7,510 nucleotides of DNA from Gemmatimonadota bacterium (GTDB lineage Bacteria > Gemmatimonadota > Gemmatimonadetes > Gemmatimonadales > GWC2-71-9): the NCBI GenBank assembly GCA_003221075.1, contig QHUF01000013.1:1-7510 (forward strand). Reading direction: 5' to 3'. Below the pieces are notes generated by a model. The model did not search any database. It worked only from the letters and a program-made list of their open reading frames with translations, and had not been told where the DNA came from. Positions 1-6,310 of this stretch are shown here, one piece after another (positions within the stretch are counted from its first letter, which is position 1; each line of letters starts with the position of its first letter). Position numbers and translations under genes: made by a program.

Positions 1-2
1 CG

Positions 3-680
3 GTAGCGATCATGGACCCCATGAGCGAGCGGACCGGCCTCGCGCAGCTGCGCACGGGGACGGACGGCCAGGCGGAGGTGTACGTGCCGCTCGAGCCGGG
101 CGCGTCCCTCATCCTTCGCACCTTCGACCGTCCGGTGACCGGCGCGCCCTGGCCCTCTCTGCGGCCGGTCGCGGCAGCGGTGGAATTGCGGGGAAACTGG
201 TCGGTGACATTTCTCGCCGGTGGACCGGTGCTGCCAGCCTCGTTCCGCACAGATACCCTCGTCTCCTGGACGGAGCGCGGCGATGAGGAGGCCAAGCGGT
301 TCGCCGGCACCGCACGCTACTCGATTCGTTTCGACGCGCCCGGGGAAGGGAGCGCGTACCTCCTCGACCTGGGTCGCGTCGCCGAGAGCGCGCGTGTGCG
401 GCTCAACGGAAAGGAGTTGGGTGTGCTCTTCGCCAGCCCGTTCCGGGTGGAGACGGGAGCGCTGCGGCGGACCGGCAACGAGCTGGAGATCGAAGTGACG
501 AACCTCTCGGCGAACCGTATCCGGGATTTGGATGTGCGACGCGTACCGTGGAAGGTGTTCGAGGATATCAACTTCGTGGGCATCGACTACAAGCCGTTCG
601 ACGCGTCAGGCTGGCCCCTCAAACCGTCCGGCCTGTTGGGTCCCGTGCGCTTCGAGCCACTCGCGTCCCCAGACCGCTGA
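3..680 (+). CDS. Glycoside hydrolase, C-terminal part (GH106 alpha-L-rhamnosidase-like); 5' end outside window
   Basis: The frame is open to the left edge (V-A-I before the first ATG at 12), so the protein begins outside the window and that ATG is internal; about 225 residues are visible. Counting from that Met, the piece starts with a domain end (M-D-P-M-S near 1-5, then the E-V-Y-V-P-L-x-P-G-A-S-L-I-L pattern near 22-35). A galactose-binding-like beta-sandwich resembling the GH2 sugar-binding domain follows (about 58-170), with Y-L-L-D-L-G-R-V near 116-123, V-R-L-N-G-K-E-L-G near 129-137 and N-E-L-E-I-E-V-T-N near 156-164. The last 50 residues contain F-E-D-I-N near 183-187 and S-G-L-L-G-P-V near 206-212. 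From memory this pattern typifies the C-terminus of GH106 rhamnosidases and related large glycosidases. The catalytic region is not in the window, so the substrate is inference. No signal peptide can be judged. It would act outside the cytoplasm with the other exported enzymes here. Confidence 0.72.
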   Translation, partial: VAIMDPMSERTGLAQLRTGTDGQAEVYVPLEPGASLILRTFDRPVTGAPWPSLRPVAAAVELRGNWSVTFLAGGPVLPASFRTDTLVSWTERGDEEAKRFAGTARYSIRFDAPGEGSAYLLDLGRVAESARVRLNGKELGVLFASPFRVETGALRRTGNELEIEVTNLSANRIRDLDVRRVPWKVFEDINFVGIDYKPFDASGWPLKPSGLLGPVRFEPLASPDR

Positions 681-780
681 CGCTGTTCGATAACCTGGAG
701 CTGCTCTGCAAGACTAGTCGTTCGAGTCGGACACGTGTGTCTCTCGCGTGGGACAGCCCCGGGGCGACTCGGCCTTTGTT

Positions 781-811
781 CGGCACGGCACGCGTCGTGC
801 GAGGCGTGCCG
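781..811 (+). promoter_or_regulatory. Nested inverted repeat in the gap before the PPC lipoprotein
   Basis: Outer arms CGGCACG (781-787) and CGTGCCG (805-811) pair perfectly over 7 bp. Inside them GCACG (788-792) and CGTGC (796-800) form a second 5-bp stem with a 3-nt loop. It ends 26 bases before the lipoprotein ATG and lies about 100 bases after the stop of the upstream gene. No T-run follows on the + strand, so a simple intrinsic terminator is unlikely. A leader hairpin, operator or chance GC palindrome are all possible. Confidence 0.35.
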
Positions 812-837
812 TCGACCCAACACATGAGGATGAGGCC

Positions 838-1692
838 ATGTGGAAGACATCGAGCATGATCGTTGCCGCGCTGACGCTCGCTTGCAGCGAGGGCTCTACC
901 GGCCCGGATCAGGCGGCATGCGTCCGAGGCGCCCTCGCGCAGGGCGCCATCGTGACGGGGGAACTCTCGTCGGCGGATTGCACGATGACCCGGGCCGGCG
1001 TCTCGCTGCCGTACGAGGTGTATACCGTCCGACTCTCCCCCGGTGAGCGCTTCCTGATCACGCTGCACAGCAACGCGGCCTGGACGCCCATACTCGAGCT
1101 GCGTGACACGACGCCGAACCACTCGGTGGTGGCGGCAGGGTGGTCCGACGTGTTCGTGGAGAACCGCTACTCTCAGCTGATGTTCGTCGCCCCGAACGAG
1201 TTTCCCGGCACGACGAAGACGTATGAGCTGTGGGTGCAGGGGGACACGTCGACCGCGGTGGGTCGGTACACGTTGAGCTCGCAGCTCTGCGGCGGCAGCA
1301 GCGAGGAGATCTGGGGCACCCGGACGGTCGTCGCCCACGGTGTGTTGAGCGCGTCGGACTGCGTGCTCCACGATCGTCACATGCTGCCGGACAGTACCTA
1401 CGCTCACCTCTTCGTGCTCTATCTCGGCCGCGGCGAACAGAAGACGATCACGGTGACCGCGACGTCCGCGGGGCTGGGCCCTTCGCTCCTGCTGTACGGG
1501 CCCGGGTTTGCGAGGGGCGGGGTGACGCACCGCGCGTCGGCATTGGGCGGCACCTCGACGACATCGTTGACCATCGAGGCAGCCGCTAGCATCGACGCTG
1601 CGGGTGACTACATCCTCGCCGTGGGCGGCAACGCGTTCGGCCAGACGGGCGACTACACGATAACGATCAGCGAGGGGACCCCGACGCCGTGA
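838..1692 (+). CDS. Lipoprotein with two pre-peptidase-C-like (PPC) repeats
   Basis: A 284-residue exported protein, probably anchored in the outer membrane. I start it at 838 because this gives a short hydrophobic signal peptide (about 6-15) ending in L-T-L-A-C with lipidated Cys16, and an AGGA-type ribosome site at 827-830. Starting at 748 would bury this behind 30 charged residues. The stretch after the Cys (S-E-G-S-T-G-P) resembles Gemmatimonadota lipoproteins. The rest is a tandem duplication, about 28-149 and 151-278. Each copy has a Cys, then G-x-L-S-x-x-D-C (C48; C175), a Tyr-rich beta-strand, an L-S-P-G-E or L-G-R-G-E turn, a strand of I-T-L/I-T-V type, and an ending of Y-x-L-W-V or Y-I-L-A-V plus G-x-Y-T. 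That is the layout of PPC beta-sandwich domains, usually found as non-catalytic appendages of secreted enzymes. No enzyme domain is present; a surface-binding or structural role is inference. Confidence 0.8.
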   Translation: MWKTSSMIVAALTLACSEGSTGPDQAACVRGALAQGAIVTGELSSADCTMTRAGVSLPYEVYTVRLSPGERFLITLHSNAAWTPILELRDTTPNHSVVAAGWSDVFVENRYSQLMFVAPNEFPGTTKTYELWVQGDTSTAVGRYTLSSQLCGGSSEEIWGTRTVVAHGVLSASDCVLHDRHMLPDSTYAHLFVLYLGRGEQKTITVTATSAGLGPSLLLYGPGFARGGVTHRASALGGTSTTSLTIEAAASIDAAGDYILAVGGNAFGQTGDYTITISEGTPTP

Positions 1693-1732
1693 GGGAGCGG
1701 TCAGCGGTCAGACGCCTCTTGGCCACGAGCCC

Positions 1733-1749
1733 CCCCGTCACTTACGGGG
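1733..1749. terminator. Hairpin in the convergent gap, possible weak bidirectional terminator
   Basis: CCCCGT (1733-1738) and ACGGGG (1744-1749) form a 6-bp stem with a 5-nt loop. It lies in the 84-bp gap between the lipoprotein stop on + and the stop of the convergent - strand gene, where a terminator for both would be expected. Neither side carries a T-tract, so support is positional. The same gap holds a tandem CGGTCAG pair (1698-1711). Confidence 0.3.
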
Positions 1750-1776
1750 AAAGGATGCGCCTGGGCCACGAACACC

Positions 1777-3258
1777 TCATCGTGCCGAGCCTCGACGCCG
1801 CTCCTGCACGGCGCGCCCGGCGGCACGCAGGTTCGCCAGCGCCATCTCCGAATACTTCCGCGACAGCAGCACGCCGTGCGCGCCACCCTGGAAGGCGGCC
1901 CGGACCGCCTGATAGACGTCCTCCGGCTGCGTCTTCTTCTCGTTCGCGCCGGTGGGGATGTCGATGTCGATCCCCGGCCAGACCTTCACGGCCGGCGTAA
2001 CGCCGGCCACGGCCCGCTGGGTCTCGCGCAGAACGTAGTCGGCCGACAAGCCCCGCTGGGGGATGCGAGCGAGCGGCTGCTCGTGGTACTGCTGGACACC
2101 GTAAGTGAAATCGAGGACCTGCTCGGGCGTCAGGTCCGCGAAGAGCGTGCGCTGGATGTTTTGGATGTAGCGCGCGAGCCGCGGGCCGCCGCAATTGTTG
2201 TACATGACCACCTTCAAGAAATCCGAGTACCCGCTGAATTCGGCGTAATCCTGCTCGGCGCGGTAGAACGGCGAGAACGAGTTGTTGTGCCAGATGTGCC
2301 AGCCGATGCCCTTCGCGGGCGCGATGCTGTGCGCTTTGGCGTACAGATCGCGGTAGATGTCGCGGAGCCCGTCCGTCCACAGGCCCTCCCACGCCAACAG
2401 CTCCGGGTACTTGACGAGGAGCCGCCAAAACGTGACGAAGGCACCGTCGGCGGGGCGCTGGCCGGCGCGCAGGGCGGCCGCCCAGCGCTCGAGCGCGAGG
2501 AAGCCTTCACGCGCGCGATCGACGTCGATCCCCCGGGCGCGGGCGGCGTCGAGGCAATAGGGGCAGAAGCAGGCGATCGTCCCGCCGGTGGTGCTTCCGG
2601 CGTGGCTCGCGACGAGCGCGTTGCCAAGCGGCCCCTGGCGCTCGCTTCCCCACATCAGGCCGTCGACGTCATACGACCGCAAGTAGTCTTCCACCAGGCC
2701 AAGCCAGAAATTGCGGGTGTTCGGATTGCGATCACACGCGAGGCCCGTCGGGCGCCCGTGGACGTCGATCTCCATCGCCTGATCGAAGCCGGGCACGTCG
2801 CGGCGGAACACGTCCTCGAACCAGCAGATCACCTGCATGTCGCGGCGGCGCGCGGCGGGGAGCACGTCGGCGATCAGGTCGTAGCCGGGATGGTCGGGCG
2901 CCTTCTCGGGCGCGATGGTCGTGTTGCGGTAGTACTGCGGGTGCGGCGTGGCGAAGTTCCCGCCACGGAAACTGTCGTCGTATTCCTGCGCACCGTGGTC
3001 GGGCAGCGGGCTGCCGCGGATCTGGCGGCCCGCGATGCCCCGCCCGTACGTGAAGGTGGCCAGGAACAGCGTGTTGATCCGCGCCATCTCGCCGAAACGG
3101 TCGAGCACCTTGTCGGTGCCTTCGTCGACAAAGGACACCGCACCGACCTGAATGCCGATCATCGGGGTCACGGCCGCCTGCGCGGCGTGGGGGTCGACGC
3201 CGATCAGCATTCCTCCGGCGGCAGCGATCGAATCTTCGAGAAATTCGCGGCGCTTCAT
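1777..3258 (-). CDS. Tat-exported TIM-barrel glycosidase-like protein with CxCxxC motif
   Basis: 493 residues. The N-terminus reads M-K-R-R-E-F-L then S-I-A-A-A-G-G, a twin-arginine signal with likely cleavage in A-A-Q-A-A near 25-29, so the protein should be exported folded. Eight strand-like segments spread along the chain suggest a complete (beta/alpha)8 barrel: near 33-45, 61-71, 141-149, 198-206, 319-326, 347-356, 423-435 and 460-468. At 230-235 it has C-F-C-P-Y-C, with another Cys at 175 in A-C-D-R-N-P-N. The four match in order the zinc ligands of GH42 beta-galactosidases and the related hypothetical glycosyl hydrolase families. Acidic candidates are D197, D199 and E206 at the end of strand 4, and D431/D433. 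No trimerisation domain is present, unlike its neighbour. Its ATG overlaps the upstream stop by four bases (ATGA), so translation is probably coupled. I cannot assign an EC activity; cleaving a glycan is inferred from fold and neighbours. Confidence 0.85.
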   Translation of the reverse strand: MKRREFLEDSIAAAGGMLIGVDPHAAQAAVTPMIGIQVGAVSFVDEGTDKVLDRFGEMARINTLFLATFTYGRGIAGRQIRGSPLPDHGAQEYDDSFRGGNFATPHPQYYRNTTIAPEKAPDHPGYDLIADVLPAARRRDMQVICWFEDVFRRDVPGFDQAMEIDVHGRPTGLACDRNPNTRNFWLGLVEDYLRSYDVDGLMWGSERQGPLGNALVASHAGSTTGGTIACFCPYCLDAARARGIDVDRAREGFLALERWAAALRAGQRPADGAFVTFWRLLVKYPELLAWEGLWTDGLRDIYRDLYAKAHSIAPAKGIGWHIWHNNSFSPFYRAEQDYAEFSGYSDFLKVVMYNNCGGPRLARYIQNIQRTLFADLTPEQVLDFTYGVQQYHEQPLARIPQRGLSADYVLRETQRAVAGVTPAVKVWPGIDIDIPTGANEKKTQPEDVYQAVRAAFQGGAHGVLLSRKYSEMALANLRAAGRAVQERRRGSAR

Positions 3259-5432
3259 GTCAACGCCACCACTTCATAGTCGACGACCGACGGAATGTCG
3301 AACTCGACGATCGCGCCCTGCTGCCCGAATCGCAGCGCCTGCCCCGCGCGCAGGGCGCGCACGGCGCTGATGCGACGTCCCGGCGCAACCGCGAATCGTA
3401 CGTGTTGTGCGCCGATCGGATAGAACCGCCGGACGAAGGCGCGCGTCATATTGGGGTTGGTGTAGTTGAGGACGTGTAGCGCGTAGCCGGGCTCGGTTTC
3501 CCACGCGAACGCCTCGACGATCCCGTCGCCCGCGATGCTGACCGGGGCCGGCGCGTCGCGGAGCAGCCAGCGCACCGTGTTCTGCAGCAACTGGGCGAGA
3601 TCGGGATTGCCCGACCGCCAGAAGCTGCGATCGATGTCGCCCGCAAAATACGCGACCCGTGCCCCGCCCTGCTCTCGCAGCACGGCCGCCGGCTCATTGG
3701 TCTGCGGCGTCCGCGGGAACACCATCTCCGGCGGAAACGCCGGATAATTCGGCACGACGGTGAGGGGCGCGGAGTGATTCCCGCCCGCGCGGATGGGCAC
3801 CCGATTCTCAGGTCCCGGTAGGAGCGCCGTCCCCTCGAATCCGGCAAAGATGGCGTGGGGACGCTGCTCGATGCGCATGTAGCTGTTCGGCAACGGGCCG
3901 ATCGTCTCGCCGACGGCGGTCACGCCGAATACGTCGGCGAGCCCGAAGTCGCGCCGCGCGTCGCCCCAGCCCGTGTAGCGCGAGGTCTCGAATGTGGCCA
4001 AGAGCGAGCCGCCCGCCCCCACGTACTCCCGAATCCGCTGGCAGTGCTCGTCGTCCAGGTACGCGGCGTTGGGAAGGAGCAGCGCCTGATAGCGGCGGGC
4101 CGTCTCCGGACCGATTGCGTCCTCGTGCACGAAGTCGAACAGGAAGCGCCCGTCGAGCAGCGCGTAGTACAGGCCCTGGAGATACTCGGACGAGCCGCCC
4201 GCGGGCTCGCCCGATCGATAGAACGCGATCGTGCGCTGCGGGTACAGCACCGCGAGACTGGCGATGGAGCGGCGATTGCGGAAGTGCGGCTCGTGCTGGG
4301 CGAGCCAGCGGTAAAAGTCGCGGCCAACCGCTCTCCACCTGTTGTCCTCCGGCGCGCCGCCCAGCCAGTGGAACCACGGCACCATGCCGCTGGCGGTCGT
4401 CTGCGCCATCCACAGGATCGTTTCCGCCGCAGGCTTCGCCACGTGGCGCCAGGTGATCCGGCTGTTCGCGTACGAGCCGGTGACGTTGGTGATGGTCCGG
4501 CCGCTCATCACCGCCTGCGCCACCCGCCCCTGCTGGGCGCAGTCCCAGATCGGCGTGTCGCCGGAGCGGCCCTGATGATCGGCGTTGAACCATGCCGCCA
4601 CCTCGCCGAGGCGCCGCACGTTCTTCACGGTGCGGATCCCGCCGCCGAGGTTGCCGACGTAGACCGAGGCGCGGCCGCGCTCGGTCACCACTGCCTGCCA
4701 CTGCCTCCAGATCTCGAGGACGCGGTCCATGTAGACGTCGTAGTATTTTCGGTACAGCGGACTCGTGGCATCGGTCTGCTGGGGCGGCACGCCGCCGACC
4801 TTCGCGCGGAACACCTGCTGGCAGTTTTCGCAATAGCAGACGGAGAGCGCGCCGGTACTCGGCCAGCCGTTCGTAAAGAAGCCGGCGACCTGGTAGCGCT
4901 CGTTGATCTCTCGATAGATGGCCGGCATCTGCTCCGAGAAATACGGGCTGAACATGCACGTCCGGAACAGCCACGTCGACTCGTTGTGCCGTCGCGGCGC
5001 GCCGTCCTGGTTGCGCTCGAACCATTCGGGGTGCGCCTGGAGCGCGTCCTCGTACGCGTAGTTGCAGTCCATGCGCGCGACGACCCGCATGCTGCGGGCC
5101 GTGGCAGCCGTGACCAGCTCGCCGAACAGATCGCGCGATCCGAGATACGCACTCTTGTGGTGATACGGAATGGCGGTCGGGTAAAACGCGACGATGCCGC
5201 CACCGTTCAAGAGCAGCGCATCCAGCTCGAGCGAAGCCCAGTAGGCGATCCACCCGGCGACGTCCAGCGTCAGCGCGTCGCGCTCATTGAGGTTGAGCTG
5301 GCCGCAGCGTCGCATCGTCGCGTACCATGGCTCGCCATCGGCGATCAGGGCTCGCGGCAGGGCGTTCCGGCTCGTCAATCCGACCAGCGAAGCGGTCGAA
5401 CCGGCCACAAACTGCCGACGTGAGATGGACAT
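3255..5432 (-). CDS. Tat-exported GHL6/GH42-like protein with beta-galactosidase trimerisation domain
   Basis: 725 residues. The start is supported by the Tat motif S-R-R-Q-F-V at residues 4-9; there is no good Shine-Dalgarno upstream. About 35-385 is a TIM-barrel-like domain with A-H-P-E-W-F-E-R-N-Q-D-G at 133-144, typical of the hypothetical glycosyl hydrolase 6 group. It has C159 and C-Y-C-E-N-C at 199-204, together matching the GH42 zinc ligands. About 388-620 resembles the GH42 trimerisation domain: A-L-L-L-P-N-A-A-Y-L at 450-459, I-R-E-Y-V-G-A-G-G-S-L at 467-477, and V-A-Y-F-A-G-D-I-D at 593-601. A C-terminal beta domain (about 630-725) includes H-V-L-N-Y-T-N-P. GH42 has Asn-Glu shortly before the first CxC cysteine; here the equivalent segment reads F-T-N-G-W (186-190), so the usual acid/base Glu is not where expected. 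It may act differently or be non-catalytic. It is first of a coupled pair with the downstream TIM-barrel gene. Confidence 0.87.
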   Translation of the reverse strand: MSISRRQFVAGSTASLVGLTSRNALPRALIADGEPWYATMRRCGQLNLNERDALTLDVAGWIAYWASLELDALLLNGGGIVAFYPTAIPYHHKSAYLGSRDLFGELVTAATARSMRVVARMDCNYAYEDALQAHPEWFERNQDGAPRRHNESTWLFRTCMFSPYFSEQMPAIYREINERYQVAGFFTNGWPSTGALSVCYCENCQQVFRAKVGGVPPQQTDATSPLYRKYYDVYMDRVLEIWRQWQAVVTERGRASVYVGNLGGGIRTVKNVRRLGEVAAWFNADHQGRSGDTPIWDCAQQGRVAQAVMSGRTITNVTGSYANSRITWRHVAKPAAETILWMAQTTASGMVPWFHWLGGAPEDNRWRAVGRDFYRWLAQHEPHFRNRRSIASLAVLYPQRTIAFYRSGEPAGGSSEYLQGLYYALLDGRFLFDFVHEDAIGPETARRYQALLLPNAAYLDDEHCQRIREYVGAGGSLLATFETSRYTGWGDARRDFGLADVFGVTAVGETIGPLPNSYMRIEQRPHAIFAGFEGTALLPGPENRVPIRAGGNHSAPLTVVPNYPAFPPEMVFPRTPQTNEPAAVLREQGGARVAYFAGDIDRSFWRSGNPDLAQLLQNTVRWLLRDAPAPVSIAGDGIVEAFAWETEPGYALHVLNYTNPNMTRAFVRRFYPIGAQHVRFAVAPGRRISAVRALRAGQALRFGQQGAIVEFDIPSVVDYEVVALT

Positions 5433-5509
5433 GGACGTGTTTAAGGTGCGGCGCGGTGCAGATAGATCAAGTACCCTAGAGTCGGCCGCGCGAGCGGAAT
5501 GTCAGGAGG

Positions 5510-5614
5510 TCATTTCGCCCCCGCCCTCCGGTAGACACGCACGTAATCGACGAGCATGGTGGCGGGAAAGATCGCATCCGACCCGGGATCGGCGTCGAAG
5601 TTCCCACCGTGCGC
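5510..5614 (-). pseudogene. C-terminal remnant of a GH16 family glucanase
   Basis: On the minus strand the 34 codons ending in TGA at 5512-5510 read as the end of a GH16 (laminarinase/beta-glucanase) enzyme: A-H-G-G-N-F-D-A-D-P-G, then F-P-A-T-M-L-V-D-Y-V-R-V-Y. The GGN(W/F) and F-P-x-x-M-x-V-D-Y-V-R-V-Y signatures form the last strands of that jelly roll. The rest of the family, including the E-x-D-x-x-E active site, is absent: upstream in the same frame the sequence stops resembling GH16 and a TGA follows. About 200 residues of a usual GH16 domain are missing, so this is a dead fragment left by a deletion. It cannot be catalytic. Confidence 0.72.
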
Positions 5615-5755
5615 TCGGCGAGAACCTCGGCAAGACATAGTCGCCGACGCTGAGCTGCGTGATGGTGCGAACGGTGAGGGCAGTCTGAGCCGTCGCCGCG
5701 GTACCGAAGTTCAGCGTCGCACTGAGTGCAAGAACGAGGAGCGTTGAGCCTTCAT
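5609..5755 (-). pseudogene. 5' remnant: signal peptide plus start of a TolB/PD40-type propeller, frameshifted
   Basis: An ATG at 5755-5753 opens M-K, but its own frame stops after 14 codons. Shifting one base gives a convincing secretion signal from 5750 on: S-T-L-L-V-L-A-L-S-A-T-L, ending A-T-A-Q-T. It is followed by Q-L-S-V-G-D-Y-V-L-P-R-F-S-P-S-A-R-W. The R-F-S-P-x-x-R-W piece resembles the first blade of TolB/PD40 beta-propellers, which usually read F-S-P-D-G-R-W. Resemblance then ends and the same bases, in another frame, become the GH16 tail. This looks like the 5' end of a second gene, broken by a frameshift near the start and by the deletion junction at about 5605-5620. The signal peptide is clear; the propeller call is tentative. 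Confidence 0.5.
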
Positions 5756-5761
5756 GATGTT

Positions 5762-5790
5762 ATTGTAAGCACTCTGCCCGGGCGCGTCAG
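5762..5790 (-). promoter_or_regulatory. Candidate promoter in front of the relic
   Basis: On the minus strand CTGACG (5790-5785) and TACAAT (5767-5762) are separated by exactly 17 bases. They match 4 of 6 and 5 of 6 positions of the sigma-70 -35 and -10 consensus. Transcription would begin around the relic's ATG at 5755, giving a leaderless or nearly leaderless transcript that continues into the TIM-barrel pair. Consensus preferences for this phylum are uncertain, so this is a candidate only. Confidence 0.35.
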
Positions 5791-5802
5791 TAACTCGCCC
5801 GG
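5778..5802 (-). terminator. GC hairpin directly after the plug gene stop
   Basis: CCGGGCG (5778-5784) and CGCCCGG (5796-5802) pair over 7 bp around an 11-nt loop. The structure begins three bases beyond the plug lipoprotein stop codon (5807-5805) on the minus strand. No T-run follows it, so it is at most a weak intrinsic terminator or an mRNA-stabilising 3' hairpin. It overlaps the candidate -35 of the following relic. Confidence 0.35.
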
Positions 5803-5804
5803 CT

Positions 5805-6299
5805 TCAGCGGAATCGCTTCGTCGTAATGATGATGACGCCATTGGCGCCGCGTGAGCCGTAAACGGCCGTGGCGCCCGCGTCCTTCAGGACGTCGATCCG
5901 GGCCACGTCGTATGGCGCGATGCCGGCGAGCGCGCTGGCGAAGGACCCTGCCGGAACCGTGATGTCGTCGATCACGAGGAGCGGCTCGTCGTCCGCACCG
6001 CGCTCGCGCAGGGTCTTGAAGCCGCGAATCCGCAGCGTGAAGTCGCCCCCCTGCGGGATGACCTCCAGTCCGGGGATATGGCCCTGGAGCATGGTCTCGA
6101 CGCGCGCGACGTGCGTGTCGGCCTCGGTCGGGATGTAGGACGACACCGCGCCCGTGATATTGCGCCGTGACTGCGTGCCGTAGCCCACCGAGACGACGTC
6201 GTCCTCAGGCCTGGGGCGGGTTGCCTCGGCCGATCTCCGCGCCGTTCCGGCGCACGCCACCGCCGCGACCGCCAGGCCGCAAAGCATTGCTCGCCACAT
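5805..6299 (-). CDS. Plug-only TonB-dependent receptor-like lipoprotein
   Basis: 164 residues. The N-terminus is a short hydrophobic signal (about 3-15) ending A-A-V-A-C, suggesting a lipoprotein at Cys16. A polar linker follows, then a complete SusC/RagA-type plug domain (about 35-161). It has V-S-V-G-Y-G-T-Q (36-43) and N-I-T-G-A-V-S-S (47-54), the L-R-I-R-G motif (89-93), P-L-L-V-I-D-D (106-112), and the terminal I-D-V-L-K-D-A-G-A-T-A-V-Y-G-S-R-G-A-N-G-V-I-I-I-T-T-K (135-161). In ordinary receptors of roughly 900-1100 residues this plug sits inside a 22-strand barrel. Here translation stops four residues after the plug and nothing barrel-like follows, yet the gene is intact with a perfect AGGAGG site at 6310-6305. 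It is therefore likely a genuine periplasmic or membrane-anchored plug protein, a form I believe occurs in Gemmatimonadota. Its role (TonB contact, regulation or ligand binding) is unknown. Confidence 0.85.
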   Translation of the reverse strand: MWRAMLCGLAVAAVACAGTARRSAEATRPRPEDDVVSVGYGTQSRRNITGAVSSYIPTEADTHVARVETMLQGHIPGLEVIPQGGDFTLRIRGFKTLRERGADDEPLLVIDDITVPAGSFASALAGIAPYDVARIDVLKDAGATAVYGSRGANGVIIITTKRFR

Positions 6300-6304
6300 G
6301 TCTT

Positions 6305-6310
6305 CCTCCT
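6305..6310 (-). promoter_or_regulatory. Perfect Shine-Dalgarno of the plug lipoprotein gene
   Basis: The minus strand reads AGGAGG five bases before the ATG at 6299-6297. It is the strongest ribosome binding site in the window and fixes the start of the plug gene, supporting it as an expressed short gene and not a broken receptor fragment. Confidence 0.8.

Noticed and set aside
748..837. Upstream in-frame start for the PPC lipoprotein
   Set aside because: It would add 30 mostly charged residues before a clean lipoprotein signal and would overlap the palindrome; the ATG at 838 has a ribosome site at 827-830.
619..1530. 303-codon - strand frame opposite the PPC lipoprotein
   Set aside because: Low-complexity Arg/His/Ala-rich product without motifs; the + strand gene has a signal, lipobox and internal repeats.
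1693..1776. Tandem CGGTCAG and repeated GGCCACGA as possible attachment or mobile-element repeats
   Set aside because: Units of 7-8 bases, two copies each, no integrase, transposase or tRNA nearby; chance in G+C-rich DNA is enough.
1876..3279. Long open frame on + (467 codons) opposite the 493-residue TIM-barrel gene
   Set aside because: It lies wholly antisense to a well-supported Tat protein, is rich in Arg/Val/Ala/Asp with no recognisable domain, and is the expected mirror frame of G+C-rich coding DNA.
3808..5253. Alternative - strand frame of 481 codons inside the trimerisation-domain gene
   Set aside because: Composition is Arg/Ala/Gly-rich and featureless, and it overlaps the real gene in another frame.
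3855..5423. Long open frame on + (522 codons) opposite the trimerisation-domain gene
   Set aside because: Antisense shadow with no motif or ribosome site; the - strand gene has a Tat signal, a CxCxxC motif and a domain layout that make sense.
5556..5747. Small + strand open frame over the relic region
   Set aside because: No motif or ribosome site; the - strand carries recognisable signal-peptide and GH16 tail sequence over the same bases.
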